DNA from: a bacterium
Lineage (GTDB): Bacteria > Bacteroidota > Bacteroidia > Bacteroidales > Muribaculaceae
Length of the DNA stretch: 14,000 bases
Reading direction: 5' to 3'
Assembly: GCA_004563195.1 (NCBI GenBank)
Contig: SFTJ01000080.1
Coordinates: 1-14,000, forward strand
This document shows, piece by piece, positions 1 through 5,900 of this stretch. Position 1 is the first letter of the stretch, and every line of letters begins with the position of its first letter. Under the pieces are notes generated by a model. That model made no database searches and was not told where the DNA came from. It saw only the letters and a program-made list of their open reading frames with translations. The position numbers and the translations under genes were made by a program.

Positions 1-246
1 TTGTGTTAAATTTTCGCCGACCATTTATGTAGCAACATTACTATCGCAGTAACATGTTGTGTATCAGCCTATAAACGCTGCAACTGTCAAACTCGGGAAG
101 ATAAAAAAGAAACTCAATGATTGCAAGAAAAACAACGGCAAAGAGGAATAAAAACGAAGAAAAGCACAGAAAAAGTGAAAAAATGAAAATAAATGCTTTG
201 CCGAGGGTATAAAATGAAAGAGGTGCAGAATATGGGAGGAAAGTGC
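1..246. other. Upstream non-coding region, nothing recognised
   Basis: No gene can be supported here. The plus strand is very A-rich (many GAAAA/AAAGA runs) from about 100 on, which makes the reverse strand read as a falsely hydrophobic, Phe/Leu-rich frame. One imperfect hairpin is visible at 33-59: CAACAT-TACT pairs with AGTA-(AC bulge)-ATGTTG around a 5-nt loop. It has no T-run, so it is not a convincing terminator. The region may be the tail of an upstream intergenic space. Confidence 0.5.
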
Positions 247-277
247 TTTGGAATTTGGGCGAAATCTTGTATTTTTG
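247..277 (+). promoter_or_regulatory. Bacteroidota-type promoter for nnr
   Basis: TTTG at 247-250 is followed by a 19-nt spacer and TATTTTTG at 270-277, an exact match to the Bacteroidota housekeeping form (-33 TTTG, -7 TAnnTTTG, spacer 19-21 nt). Transcription would begin in the mid-280s, leaving a purine-rich leader of about 90 nt before the ATG at 375. Because the reading frame of nnr is open back through this promoter, the promoter decides against an upstream start. Confidence 0.75.
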
Positions 278-374
278 CAAATTGAAGAATGTGACGACGG
301 CGAGCGAGAGAGGCGAAAGAGAGCCCCGAGCGCCGAAGATAAAGGGAAAAAGGAAAAATAAAGATAAAGAAGCG

Positions 375-1904
375 ATGAAGATATTCACGACAAAAGAAAT
401 AAGGGAAATCGACCGCTACACCATTGAGAATGAGGGTGTAGATGGGCTTGAACTAATGGACCGTGCCGCTACGGGAGTGGTTCTGGAGGTGATGTCCCGA
501 TTTCGACCCAATCAGCGGATAGTGATATTTGCAGGGTCGGGCAATAATGGCGGCGATGCCCTGCTTGTGGCAGCCAAGCTTTACGAACATGGCTATAAGC
601 CGGAGGTGATACTCTTCAACGTGCGGTCGTCGCAGCTCTCACCGGCATGTGAGGCGTGTCGCAATCAGCTTCTCTCGATGGAGAATGTGCGCTTCACCGA
701 GGTGGTGAGCACCTATGCGCCGCCCGAATTGAGCAGCAGCGATGTGGTAATCGACGGCCTCTTCGGCACCGGATTGCGCACGCCCATCAATTCAGGCTTC
801 GCCACGCTGATACGCTACATCAGCGATTCGGGGGCATATGTGATATCGATAGATGTGCCGTCGGGACTGTGCGGAGAGTGGAACAGCGGCACTCCGCGCT
901 ACAATATTATGCGAGCCAATCTCACACTTGCATTCCAATTTGAGCGCTTGTCGTTCTTCTTTGAGGAGAACGCCGACTATATAGGAGAGGTTAAGGTGAT
1001 CGACATCGACCTCAGCGAGGAAGCACAGCGCAAAACGTGCAGCGACTTCTATCGCATCGAGGCAAGCGACATACGCAAGGTGATAAAGCCCCGCAAGCCA
1101 TATTGCAATAAATATGCTGTGGGCACATTATATATGGTGGCAGGCAGTTATGGCATGATGGGCGCGGCAGTGCTGGCGGCTCGCAGCGCCATGCGCGCCG
1201 GTGTGGGACTGCTCACGGTGCATGCCCCGATGTGTGGATTTAATCCGCTGCAATGTGGCGTGCCCGAGGCGCTCTTTGAGACCGATGAAAACGAATATAT
1301 CACCACCAACATCGACGTGCGTCGCAAATACTCGGCGCTCGCCATAGGTCCCGGCTTAGGCACCAACGACGACACCATAGCAGCCGTAGATTCGTTCTTG
1401 AAGAAAGCGGCTCAGCCGGTGGTTATAGATGCCGATGCGCTCAACTGCATAGCCAAGCGCCCTATTTTGCTCAAGAGCATACCACGCGGTTCGGTGCTTA
1501 CGCCACATGCAGGCGAGTTCGACCGCCTGTTCGGTCAGCACAGCACCCAGGAAGAGCGTCTGCTCAAAGCCATAGAGGTGGCAAAACTCTACGGGTTTAT
1601 CATAGTGCTCAAGGGTCATAACACGATGACCGTGCGCTACGATGGCAAAGTTTACGTCAATAGTAGCGGCAATGCCGGAATGGCAACAGCAGGCTGTGGC
1701 GATGTGCTAACCGGTGTGATAGCCTCGCTGATGGCTCAGGGCTATACCCCCGACTGGGCAGCGGTGATGGGCGTGTATGTGCATGGTTTGGCAGGCGATA
1801 TGGCTGCCGAAGAGCAAGGCGAGATGGGCTTGACCGCAAGCGACATAGCCGCCAATGTAGGTAAGGCGATTAAACGCATAATCGATAATAAATCAGGTTT
1901 TTAG
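375..1904 (+). CDS. nnr: Bifunctional NAD(P)H-hydrate epimerase / ADP-dependent dehydratase
   Basis: Metabolite-repair enzyme. The N-terminal domain epimerises R/S-NAD(P)HX and the C-terminal kinase-like domain dehydrates S-NAD(P)HX back to NAD(P)H using ADP; it is cytosolic. The protein is 509 aa, the usual length for the fused form. YjeF_N-type epimerase domain (about 1-215): GSGNNGGD at 54-61, DGLFGTGL at 127-134, IDVPSGL at 159-165. Carbohydrate-kinase-like domain (about 245-505): AGSYGMMGAA near 256-265, GPGLGTND at 325-332, DADALN at 352-357, LTPHAGEFDRL at 375-385, and the signature GNAGMATAGCGDVLTG at 432-447, with D443 the expected catalytic Asp. The frame is open upstream to 243, but ATG 375 is chosen because it lies downstream of the promoter and starts the family N-terminus (MKIFTTKEIREID). 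A secreted DUF4831-type gene follows after 31 nt, probably on the same transcript. Nothing looks broken. Confidence 0.95.
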   Translation: MKIFTTKEIREIDRYTIENEGVDGLELMDRAATGVVLEVMSRFRPNQRIVIFAGSGNNGGDALLVAAKLYEHGYKPEVILFNVRSSQLSPACEACRNQLLSMENVRFTEVVSTYAPPELSSSDVVIDGLFGTGLRTPINSGFATLIRYISDSGAYVISIDVPSGLCGEWNSGTPRYNIMRANLTLAFQFERLSFFFEENADYIGEVKVIDIDLSEEAQRKTCSDFYRIEASDIRKVIKPRKPYCNKYAVGTLYMVAGSYGMMGAAVLAARSAMRAGVGLLTVHAPMCGFNPLQCGVPEALFETDENEYITTNIDVRRKYSALAIGPGLGTNDDTIAAVDSFLKKAAQPVVIDADALNCIAKRPILLKSIPRGSVLTPHAGEFDRLFGQHSTQEERLLKAIEVAKLYGFIIVLKGHNTMTVRYDGKVYVNSSGNAGMATAGCGDVLTGVIASLMAQGYTPDWAAVMGVYVHGLAGDMAAEEQGEMGLTASDIAANVGKAIKRIIDNKSGF

Positions 1905-1935
1905 GAATAATAGAATTAAATACGAATTTGAGAAT

Positions 1936-3033
1936 ATGAAGAAGTTTGCAGCAGCAATAATTGCGGCAATGGCAGCCCTGATGTGGCAGCCGGTAAGCGC
2001 TCAAGATACGCAGCGCTTCACAGCCGGAAAACATAATGAGTATGGGCTAACCTACTCGTTGCCAACCACCCATCTGCGCATAGTGGTAGAGGCAGAACGC
2101 ACTGTGTATAAGGCAGGACCATATTATAAATATGCCAAGAAATATCTCGGCACCACCGATGTGGTAACCAAGGACAGACAAGAGTGGACTCTGAAGAATG
2201 TGGATGTGTGGACCTATGGCGTGCCCAATCGCGACAAGGAATACCTGATGCAATTTAAGGGAGCCAACAATGTGTATGCCATGAAGAGCGAGGACGGCCT
2301 GTTGCTCTCGCTCAATGCCGAAAATGTGGTTTCGCCCGCCGCGACCCGTAAGGCAGTGGAAGAGACCGAGTCGGTGCTCGAGGATAACGCTTATATCAAG
2401 GCACTCTCGGCAGAACTCTTGGCAGGCGAATCGACCTCAAAACGTGCGCAAATAGCTGCACAGCAGATATATAACATTCGCGAGAGCCGCACCAACTATG
2501 CACTCGGCGAGGCCGACCAAATGCCACCCGACGGCGAGGCTTTGAAATTGATAATGAAGCAACTCGATGAGCAAGAGGCAGCTCTCACAGCCCTCTTTGT
2601 GGGCACCAAGCAAGTGGGCACCTGCGTGAAGGTGTATGACTATGTGCCCGACTCACTCGATGTGAACAACTCGGTGGTGATGCGCATAAGCGACTACGAG
2701 GGTATGGTGGATAGCGATAACCTCAGCGGCGAACCGCTTTATCTCTCGATGAAAGTGGTGGAGCGCGGCGAACTCCCCATAGATGAAAAAGGCGTGACAA
2801 AACGAGTGCCAAAGGGTGCAGTGATGTATTGCATGCCCGGAAAGGCACGCTTCACATTCACCTACGAAGGCAAGAAGGTGGCAGAGCAGACATTCGATGT
2901 GTCGCAACTCGGCGTGGAATTTGGCCTCGACCCCAAGCTGTTCTCCAATAAGAAAGCTCCATCGTTTGTTAAGTTCTATCCCGAAACCGGCGCAATAATG
3001 GAAATAGGCGCTGCCGAACGCCCCCAACCATAA
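1936..3033 (+). CDS. Secreted DUF4831-family protein, function unknown
   Basis: A 365-aa protein with a Sec signal peptide (residues 1-22, hydrophobic AAAIIAAMAALMW, predicted cut VSA|Q). The mature part has no further membrane segment and no lipobox, so it is predicted to be periplasmic or exported. The opening of the mature chain (HNEYGLTYSLPTTHLRIVVEAE) and the KYAKKYLG segment fit my recollection of DUF4831, a family found in Bacteroidales with no assigned function; the family name is from memory and not from a search. It lies 31 nt after nnr with no promoter of its own visible and is followed by a strong terminator, so it is probably co-transcribed with nnr. I see no catalytic motif. The metabolic link to NAD(P)HX repair, if any, is unknown and the pairing may only be positional. 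Confidence 0.75.
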   Translation: MKKFAAAIIAAMAALMWQPVSAQDTQRFTAGKHNEYGLTYSLPTTHLRIVVEAERTVYKAGPYYKYAKKYLGTTDVVTKDRQEWTLKNVDVWTYGVPNRDKEYLMQFKGANNVYAMKSEDGLLLSLNAENVVSPAATRKAVEETESVLEDNAYIKALSAELLAGESTSKRAQIAAQQIYNIRESRTNYALGEADQMPPDGEALKLIMKQLDEQEAALTALFVGTKQVGTCVKVYDYVPDSLDVNNSVVMRISDYEGMVDSDNLSGEPLYLSMKVVERGELPIDEKGVTKRVPKGAVMYCMPGKARFTFTYEGKKVAEQTFDVSQLGVEFGLDPKLFSNKKAPSFVKFYPETGAIMEIGAAERPQP

Positions 3034-3050
3034 GCGTGAAACAAAATATT

Positions 3051-3119
3051 GCCGAGGCGAAAGCCTTGGTGCGCACAATCCGAGGTGGATAACTTCCGCC
3101 TCGGATTGCGCGCTTTTTT
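3051..3119 (+). terminator. Tandem hairpins with intrinsic terminator after the DUF4831 gene
   Basis: The terminator proper is an 18-bp stem (3071-3088 with 3096-3113; one G-U pair and one A-C mismatch) closed by a 7-nt loop (ATAACTT) and followed by six T (3114-3119). Just upstream is a second hairpin at 3051-3070: CCGAGGC, GAAA tetraloop, GCCTTGG. The left arm of that first hairpin (CCGAGGC, 3052-3058) is also fully complementary to GCCTCGG at 3098-3104 inside the terminator, so two mutually exclusive folds are possible. It begins 18 nt after the stop codon at 3033. Confidence 0.85.
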
Positions 3120-3355
3120 GTGGGCATTGGTGCCGCGAAACCGACAGCAGGATACGGCCCAAAAATGACCAATTTTGTGTCAACGGCGAACAATAAATGT
3201 TAAAAAATGTAATTATTTTATTTTTTTATAAGCGTATATTGAGAAATCCCGAATGTGACAAAAAACGGCTCGAGAACGGCTGAGAAGGCTGATAAGCCAT
3301 AAAAATCGGGGCAAAAACGTTGCAGGGCAGAAATGTTATCAAACCTTTAACGCAT
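3120..3355. other. Intergenic region with short GGCT repeats
   Basis: No gene is supported. An A/T-rich stretch (about 3190-3240) is followed by three imperfect repeats, ACGGCTCGAGA, ACGGCTGAGA and AGGCTGATA, with GGCT at 3267, 3278 and 3287. The last GGCT forms a small hairpin with AGCC (3295-3298) around a GATA loop. These lie 60-90 bp upstream of the NlpC/P60 promoter and could be an operator, but there is no direct evidence. Confidence 0.35.
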
Positions 3356-3386
3356 TTTGCGCGAAATAGTGAATTGATTATCTTTG
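3356..3386 (+). promoter_or_regulatory. Bacteroidota-type promoter for the NlpC/P60 gene
   Basis: TTTG at 3356-3359, a 19-nt spacer, and TATCTTTG at 3379-3386: both boxes match the Bacteroidota consensus with consensus spacing. The leader to the ATG at 3438 is about 45 nt and A-rich immediately before the start, as is usual in this phylum. An in-frame TTG at 3384 lies inside the -7 box and cannot be the start. Confidence 0.8.
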
Positions 3387-3437
3387 CAATACAAAAGGTT
3401 AAGAACAAACGCCAACTTACACGTAAACAAACAACAA

Positions 3438-4022
3438 ATGTCGAAAATCAGAAACATAAGCAGATGCATAATGGTAATGGCAATAGCCGTTATCGTGGGT
3501 GCTATGTCGGCATCGGCACAAGAGCTTGCAAGTCGCAAGCACGGCACAGTGCGCGAGCAGATGGAGCAGTCGGCTTTGTTTCAGAATAATACCCACTACG
3601 ATGAGGTGTGCGAATTGCTCGAATATGCAAAATCGTTTATCGGCACTCGTTATCGTAGCGGCAGCTCAAGTCCAAACGGATTCGACTGCTCGGGATTTAC
3701 AAGCTATGTATTCAAGAATTTCGGCTATCAGCTCACCCGTTCATCGTGTTCGCAAGTAAGTGACGGTACACCAGTGGCAAAGAACGACTTGCAGCCCGGC
3801 GACTTGGTGTTTTTCAACGGACGATCGGTGGGTAAGCGCGTGGGTCATGTGGGCATAGTGACCGAAGTGAAAGGCGACGGCAAGTTTAATTTTATTCACT
3901 CAAGCAATGGCAAAGGAGTAACGGTAAGTTCGAGCGAAGAGGCATACTACAAGCGCCGCTATGTGGGCGCCAGCCGTGTGATAGAGCCGAAGCAATGTTC
4001 TAAACCAACTGAAAAAGATTAA
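3438..4022 (+). CDS. Secreted NlpC/P60 family cell-wall peptidase
   Basis: Predicted cysteine endopeptidase that cuts peptide stems of peptidoglycan (family usually gamma-D-Glu-diaminopimelate specificity) in the periplasm. It has 194 aa. A signal peptide spans residues 1-27 (MVMAIAVIVGAM core, cut SASA|Q), followed by a short linker and a single NlpC/P60 domain from about 55 to 183. The catalytic Cys is C84 in GFDCSGF, the His is H137 in VGHVGI, and the third polar residue is H154 in FIHSS. QPGDLVFF at 119-126 is the family hallmark. No LysM, SH3 or other wall-binding domain is present, so it is a minimal, stand-alone form. It has its own promoter and a 165-nt gap to trmD. A weak A/T-only hairpin at 4056-4074 follows. 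The exact substrate cannot be told from sequence. Confidence 0.92.
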   Translation: MSKIRNISRCIMVMAIAVIVGAMSASAQELASRKHGTVREQMEQSALFQNNTHYDEVCELLEYAKSFIGTRYRSGSSSPNGFDCSGFTSYVFKNFGYQLTRSSCSQVSDGTPVAKNDLQPGDLVFFNGRSVGKRVGHVGIVTEVKGDGKFNFIHSSNGKGVTVSSSEEAYYKRRYVGASRVIEPKQCSKPTEKD

Positions 4023-4154
4023 TATACGTGTTTTACAGGTTAATATGGCGGCATTCGAAAAAGTGATTTTTTCGTGTGTCGCTTTCCTTTTATTTTGATG
4101 CGTGATAATAGGTAAAAAACGGCGAACGGTAGCCGAGATTTCGCAGTTAATCAT

Positions 4155-4162
4155 TAACTTTG
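4155..4162 (+). promoter_or_regulatory. Probable -7 box for the trmD group
   Basis: TAACTTTG followed by CAAA fits the Bacteroidota -7 form TAnnTTTG and lies 25 nt before the first possible trmD start. No TTTG is found at the expected -33 spacing (about 4131-4136), so only one of the two boxes is recognisable. Confidence 0.55.
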
Positions 4163-4187
4163 CAAACGAAAACAATAAGGAAACGAA

Positions 4188-4880
4188 ATGAGCGACACAA
4201 AAATGCGAATTGACATACTCACGGTGATGCCCGAAATGCTGGAATCGCCGCTCAACTGCTCGATATTGAAGCGAGCACAAGACAAAGGCCTGGTGGAGAT
4301 AGTGGTGCACAATCTGCGCGACTATTCGCTCAATAAGCATCGCAAGGTCGACGACTATCCCTTTGGCGGAGAGGCGGGCATGGTGATGCAGATAGAGCCT
4401 GTGGATCGCTGCATAACCAAACTGCAAGCCGAGCGCCAATACGACGACATAATCTTCACAACGCCCGATGGAGAGCAGTTTTCGCAACCTATTGCCAATC
4501 AGCTGTCGATGAAGCAGAATCTGATGATACTCTGTGGCCACTATAAAGGCATAGATTATCGCATCAGAGAGCACTACATCACTCGCGAGATATCGATAGG
4601 CGACTATGTGCTCACCGGAGGCGAGATACCCGCAGCCGTGATAGCCGATGCTGTGGTGCGCCTCATACCCGGCGCTATAGGCGATGAGCAGAGCGCGCTC
4701 AGCGATTCGTTTCAGGACAATCTGCTGGCACCTCCCGTGTATACCCGCCCGGCGGAGTATAAGGGGTGGCGTGTGCCCGATGTGTTGCTCTCGGGCAATC
4801 AGGCTAAAATAGATGAGTGGAAGCATAATCAGAGCATGGAACGCACCATGCGTCTGCGTCCCGACCTGCTCGAAGATTGA
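4188..4880 (+). CDS. trmD: tRNA (guanine-N1)-methyltransferase TrmD
   Basis: SPOUT-class enzyme that methylates G37 of tRNAs with SAM and prevents +1 frameshifting; normally essential. The protein is 230 aa, close to family length. Seen: DDYPFGGEAGMVM at 55-67, LCGHYKGIDYRIRE at 115-128 and EISIGDYVLTGGE at 134-146 (the trefoil-knot SAM site), then the RLIPG segment with R158 and LSDSF with D173, the position of the general-base Asp in characterised TrmD. The knot motif reads CGHYKGID where proteobacterial enzymes have CGRYEGID; I recall this as normal for Bacteroidota. ATG 4203 (MRIDILTV) is an alternative start that matches relatives better than ATG 4188, so the first five residues are uncertain. 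The gene heads a run of three genes with the DivIC-like gene 28 nt downstream. It is not in the rpsP-rimM-trmD-rplS arrangement of many other bacteria. Confidence 0.96.
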   Translation: MSDTKMRIDILTVMPEMLESPLNCSILKRAQDKGLVEIVVHNLRDYSLNKHRKVDDYPFGGEAGMVMQIEPVDRCITKLQAERQYDDIIFTTPDGEQFSQPIANQLSMKQNLMILCGHYKGIDYRIREHYITREISIGDYVLTGGEIPAAVIADAVVRLIPGAIGDEQSALSDSFQDNLLAPPVYTRPAEYKGWRVPDVLLSGNQAKIDEWKHNQSMERTMRLRPDLLED

Positions 4881-4908
4881 CATTAACATAACATAATAAA
4901 GGGAAAAA

Positions 4909-5232
4909 ATGGGTGAAGAAAAGAAAAATCAGTGGTACGGGCTTAAACCCAAATGGGTGCCCGAATGGGTGAGCATCACTTTTGTGGTGTTTGTGGCGTT
5001 TACGCTGCTTATGCTGTTCTACGGCGAGTCGAGTTATCTCAAAACGAGCGAATACGACAAGCAGATAAGCGAGTTGAAGCGCGAAATAAAGGAAAATCAC
5101 GACACAGCGCAGGTGTATATGCGTAAGGTGAACGAACTCAACACCGATCGTGAGACTTTGGAGCGCATAGCGCGCGAAAAATATGGCATGAAGCGCGAAA
5201 ACGAAGATGTGTATATCACCGACATACCCTGA
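4909..5232 (+). CDS. FtsB/DivIC-like septum formation initiator protein
   Basis: Small bitopic division protein of 107 aa. It has a charged cytoplasmic N-terminus (1-20), one transmembrane helix at about 21-38 (VSITFVVFVAFTLLMLFY), a periplasmic coiled coil at about 45-85 (heptad-like, rich in K/E/L), and the family C-terminal stretch LERIAREKYGMKRENED at 84-100. FtsB/DivIC proteins form a complex with FtsL and FtsQ/DivIB that links the divisome to septal peptidoglycan synthesis. It starts 28 nt after trmD and precedes a membrane protein by 57 nt, so all three are probably co-transcribed. DivIC and FtsB are hard to tell apart by sequence, so no symbol is given. Confidence 0.88.
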   Translation: MGEEKKNQWYGLKPKWVPEWVSITFVVFVAFTLLMLFYGESSYLKTSEYDKQISELKREIKENHDTAQVYMRKVNELNTDRETLERIAREKYGMKRENEDVYITDIP

Positions 5233-5289
5233 TGCGGTTGCCGGTGCTGCAAATAATATTTTTTTAAAAGTAACAAACAACAGACAACG

Positions 5290-5691
5290 ATGAAAAGACC
5301 CGATAAGAAGACCCTACAGCGCATACAAAATGTGGTGCTTGCCATAGGAATGGTGATGCTGGTGGTGGCAGCGGCATTTCCGCTTTTGGGCGTATGGCCC
5401 GAGGGAATGATGCTGATGCGCTACGTGTTTGCCGCCGGAGCAGCCACAGTGCTTGCGGTGCGCTTAACCGAGATGTACGACGGCAAGAATCTGCGCGTTA
5501 AGCGCTTGCATACGCTCGAAAAAGTGTCGGCGTTGCTCTATTGCGTGTCGGCATTTTTGCTCTTCTTCTACGGCAATCGACTCGGAGGCGGCGACTGGAT
5601 AGGTTTTCTGCTTGCCGGTGCATTGGTGCAAATCTACACCTCCTTTATGATACAGCACGAGGAGGAGAAAGATGCCCGAAAAGATGCGTGA
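5290..5691 (+). CDS. Four-helix integral membrane protein, function unknown
   Basis: A 133-aa protein with four predicted membrane segments at about 14-34, 41-58, 77-95 and 101-120. The N-terminus is basic (KRPDKKTLQR), and the C-terminal tail is highly charged (HEEEKDARKDA), so both ends are probably cytoplasmic. There is no recognisable domain and no conserved catalytic pattern. Its place directly after the DivIC-like gene, in the same direction and with no promoter of its own, suggests co-expression with division functions; a role there is inference only. The initiator ATG follows an A/C-rich stretch with no Shine-Dalgarno, as in its neighbours. Confidence 0.75.
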   Translation: MKRPDKKTLQRIQNVVLAIGMVMLVVAAAFPLLGVWPEGMMLMRYVFAAGAATVLAVRLTEMYDGKNLRVKRLHTLEKVSALLYCVSAFLLFFYGNRLGGGDWIGFLLAGALVQIYTSFMIQHEEEKDARKDA

Positions 5692-5712
5692 GAACCCACT
5701 ATTAGCGTGGAG

Positions 5713-5766
5713 AAAAGTGAAAAAAGGCATAAAATGAAGCATAAAATGCTAAAAATGCCTTAAAAT
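5713..5766 (+). repeat. Phased A-tracts and nested inverted repeat upstream of the barrel gene
   Basis: Six A-tracts (starting near 5713, 5720, 5731, 5743, 5751, 5762) recur about every 8-12 bp, four of them as AAAATG. They overlay a nested inverted repeat: AAGGCAT (5724-5730) with ATGCCTT (5755-5761), enclosing AGCAT-AAA-ATGCT (5738-5750). It could be the terminator of the trmD group, although it lacks a T-run, or a curved upstream promoter element for the gene at 5901. It ends about 25 bp before the -7 box at 5790. Confidence 0.55.
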
Positions 5767-5789
5767 GCCGATAATCAGATAAGATTTAC

Positions 5790-5797
5790 TAATTTTG
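5790..5797 (+). promoter_or_regulatory. Probable -7 box for the barrel/lptC unit
   Basis: TAATTTTG followed by CAA is a good Bacteroidota -7 match. No TTTG is seen at about 5766-5771, so the -33 box is missing or degenerate; the A-tracts immediately upstream might compensate. Use of this site gives a leader of roughly 95 nt before the ATG at 5901. Confidence 0.6.
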
Positions 5798-5806
5798 CAA
5801 GCGAGT

Positions 5807-5879
5807 AGCACGAAGGCGAGCGGCAAAGCCGAAGCCGGGAGGGCTCGCCGGGGCTGCTGATGCCCATGGCAATAACCAT
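5807..5879 (+). ncRNA. GC-rich structured 5' leader of the barrel gene
   Basis: Within an A/T-rich promoter region this leader is strongly GC-rich and can fold. AGCA (5807-5810) pairs with TGCT (5855-5858). GGCGAGC (5815-5821) pairs exactly with GCTCGCC (5843-5849). Inside lies GGC-AAA-GCC (5822-5830), with CGGC/GCCG as an alternative extension, and AGCC/GGCT (5833-5836 with 5842-5845). A small ATGG/CCAT hairpin follows (5866-5879). It matches no riboswitch that I recognise, so it is called a structured leader only. It could be a cis-regulatory element or simply a stability element. Confidence 0.45.
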
Positions 5880-5900
5880 ATTACGGAATAATTATCAGAG

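Noticed and set aside
243..374. Upstream start extending nnr by 44 residues
   Set aside because: The extension overlaps the promoter boxes and its translation is unlike the family N-terminus; ATG 375 fits.
41..388. Minus-strand hydrophobic 115-aa frame
   Set aside because: It is the reverse of an A-rich leader, which gives Phe/Leu-rich nonsense, and it overlaps the nnr promoter and start.
3384..3437. TTG start extending the NlpC/P60 protein by 18 residues
   Set aside because: The TTG lies inside the -7 box, and the signal peptide begins properly at ATG 3438.
3900..4889. 329-aa minus-strand frame opposite trmD
   Set aside because: It is a shadow of trmD codon structure; trmD is unmistakable on the other strand and this frame has no motif or promoter.
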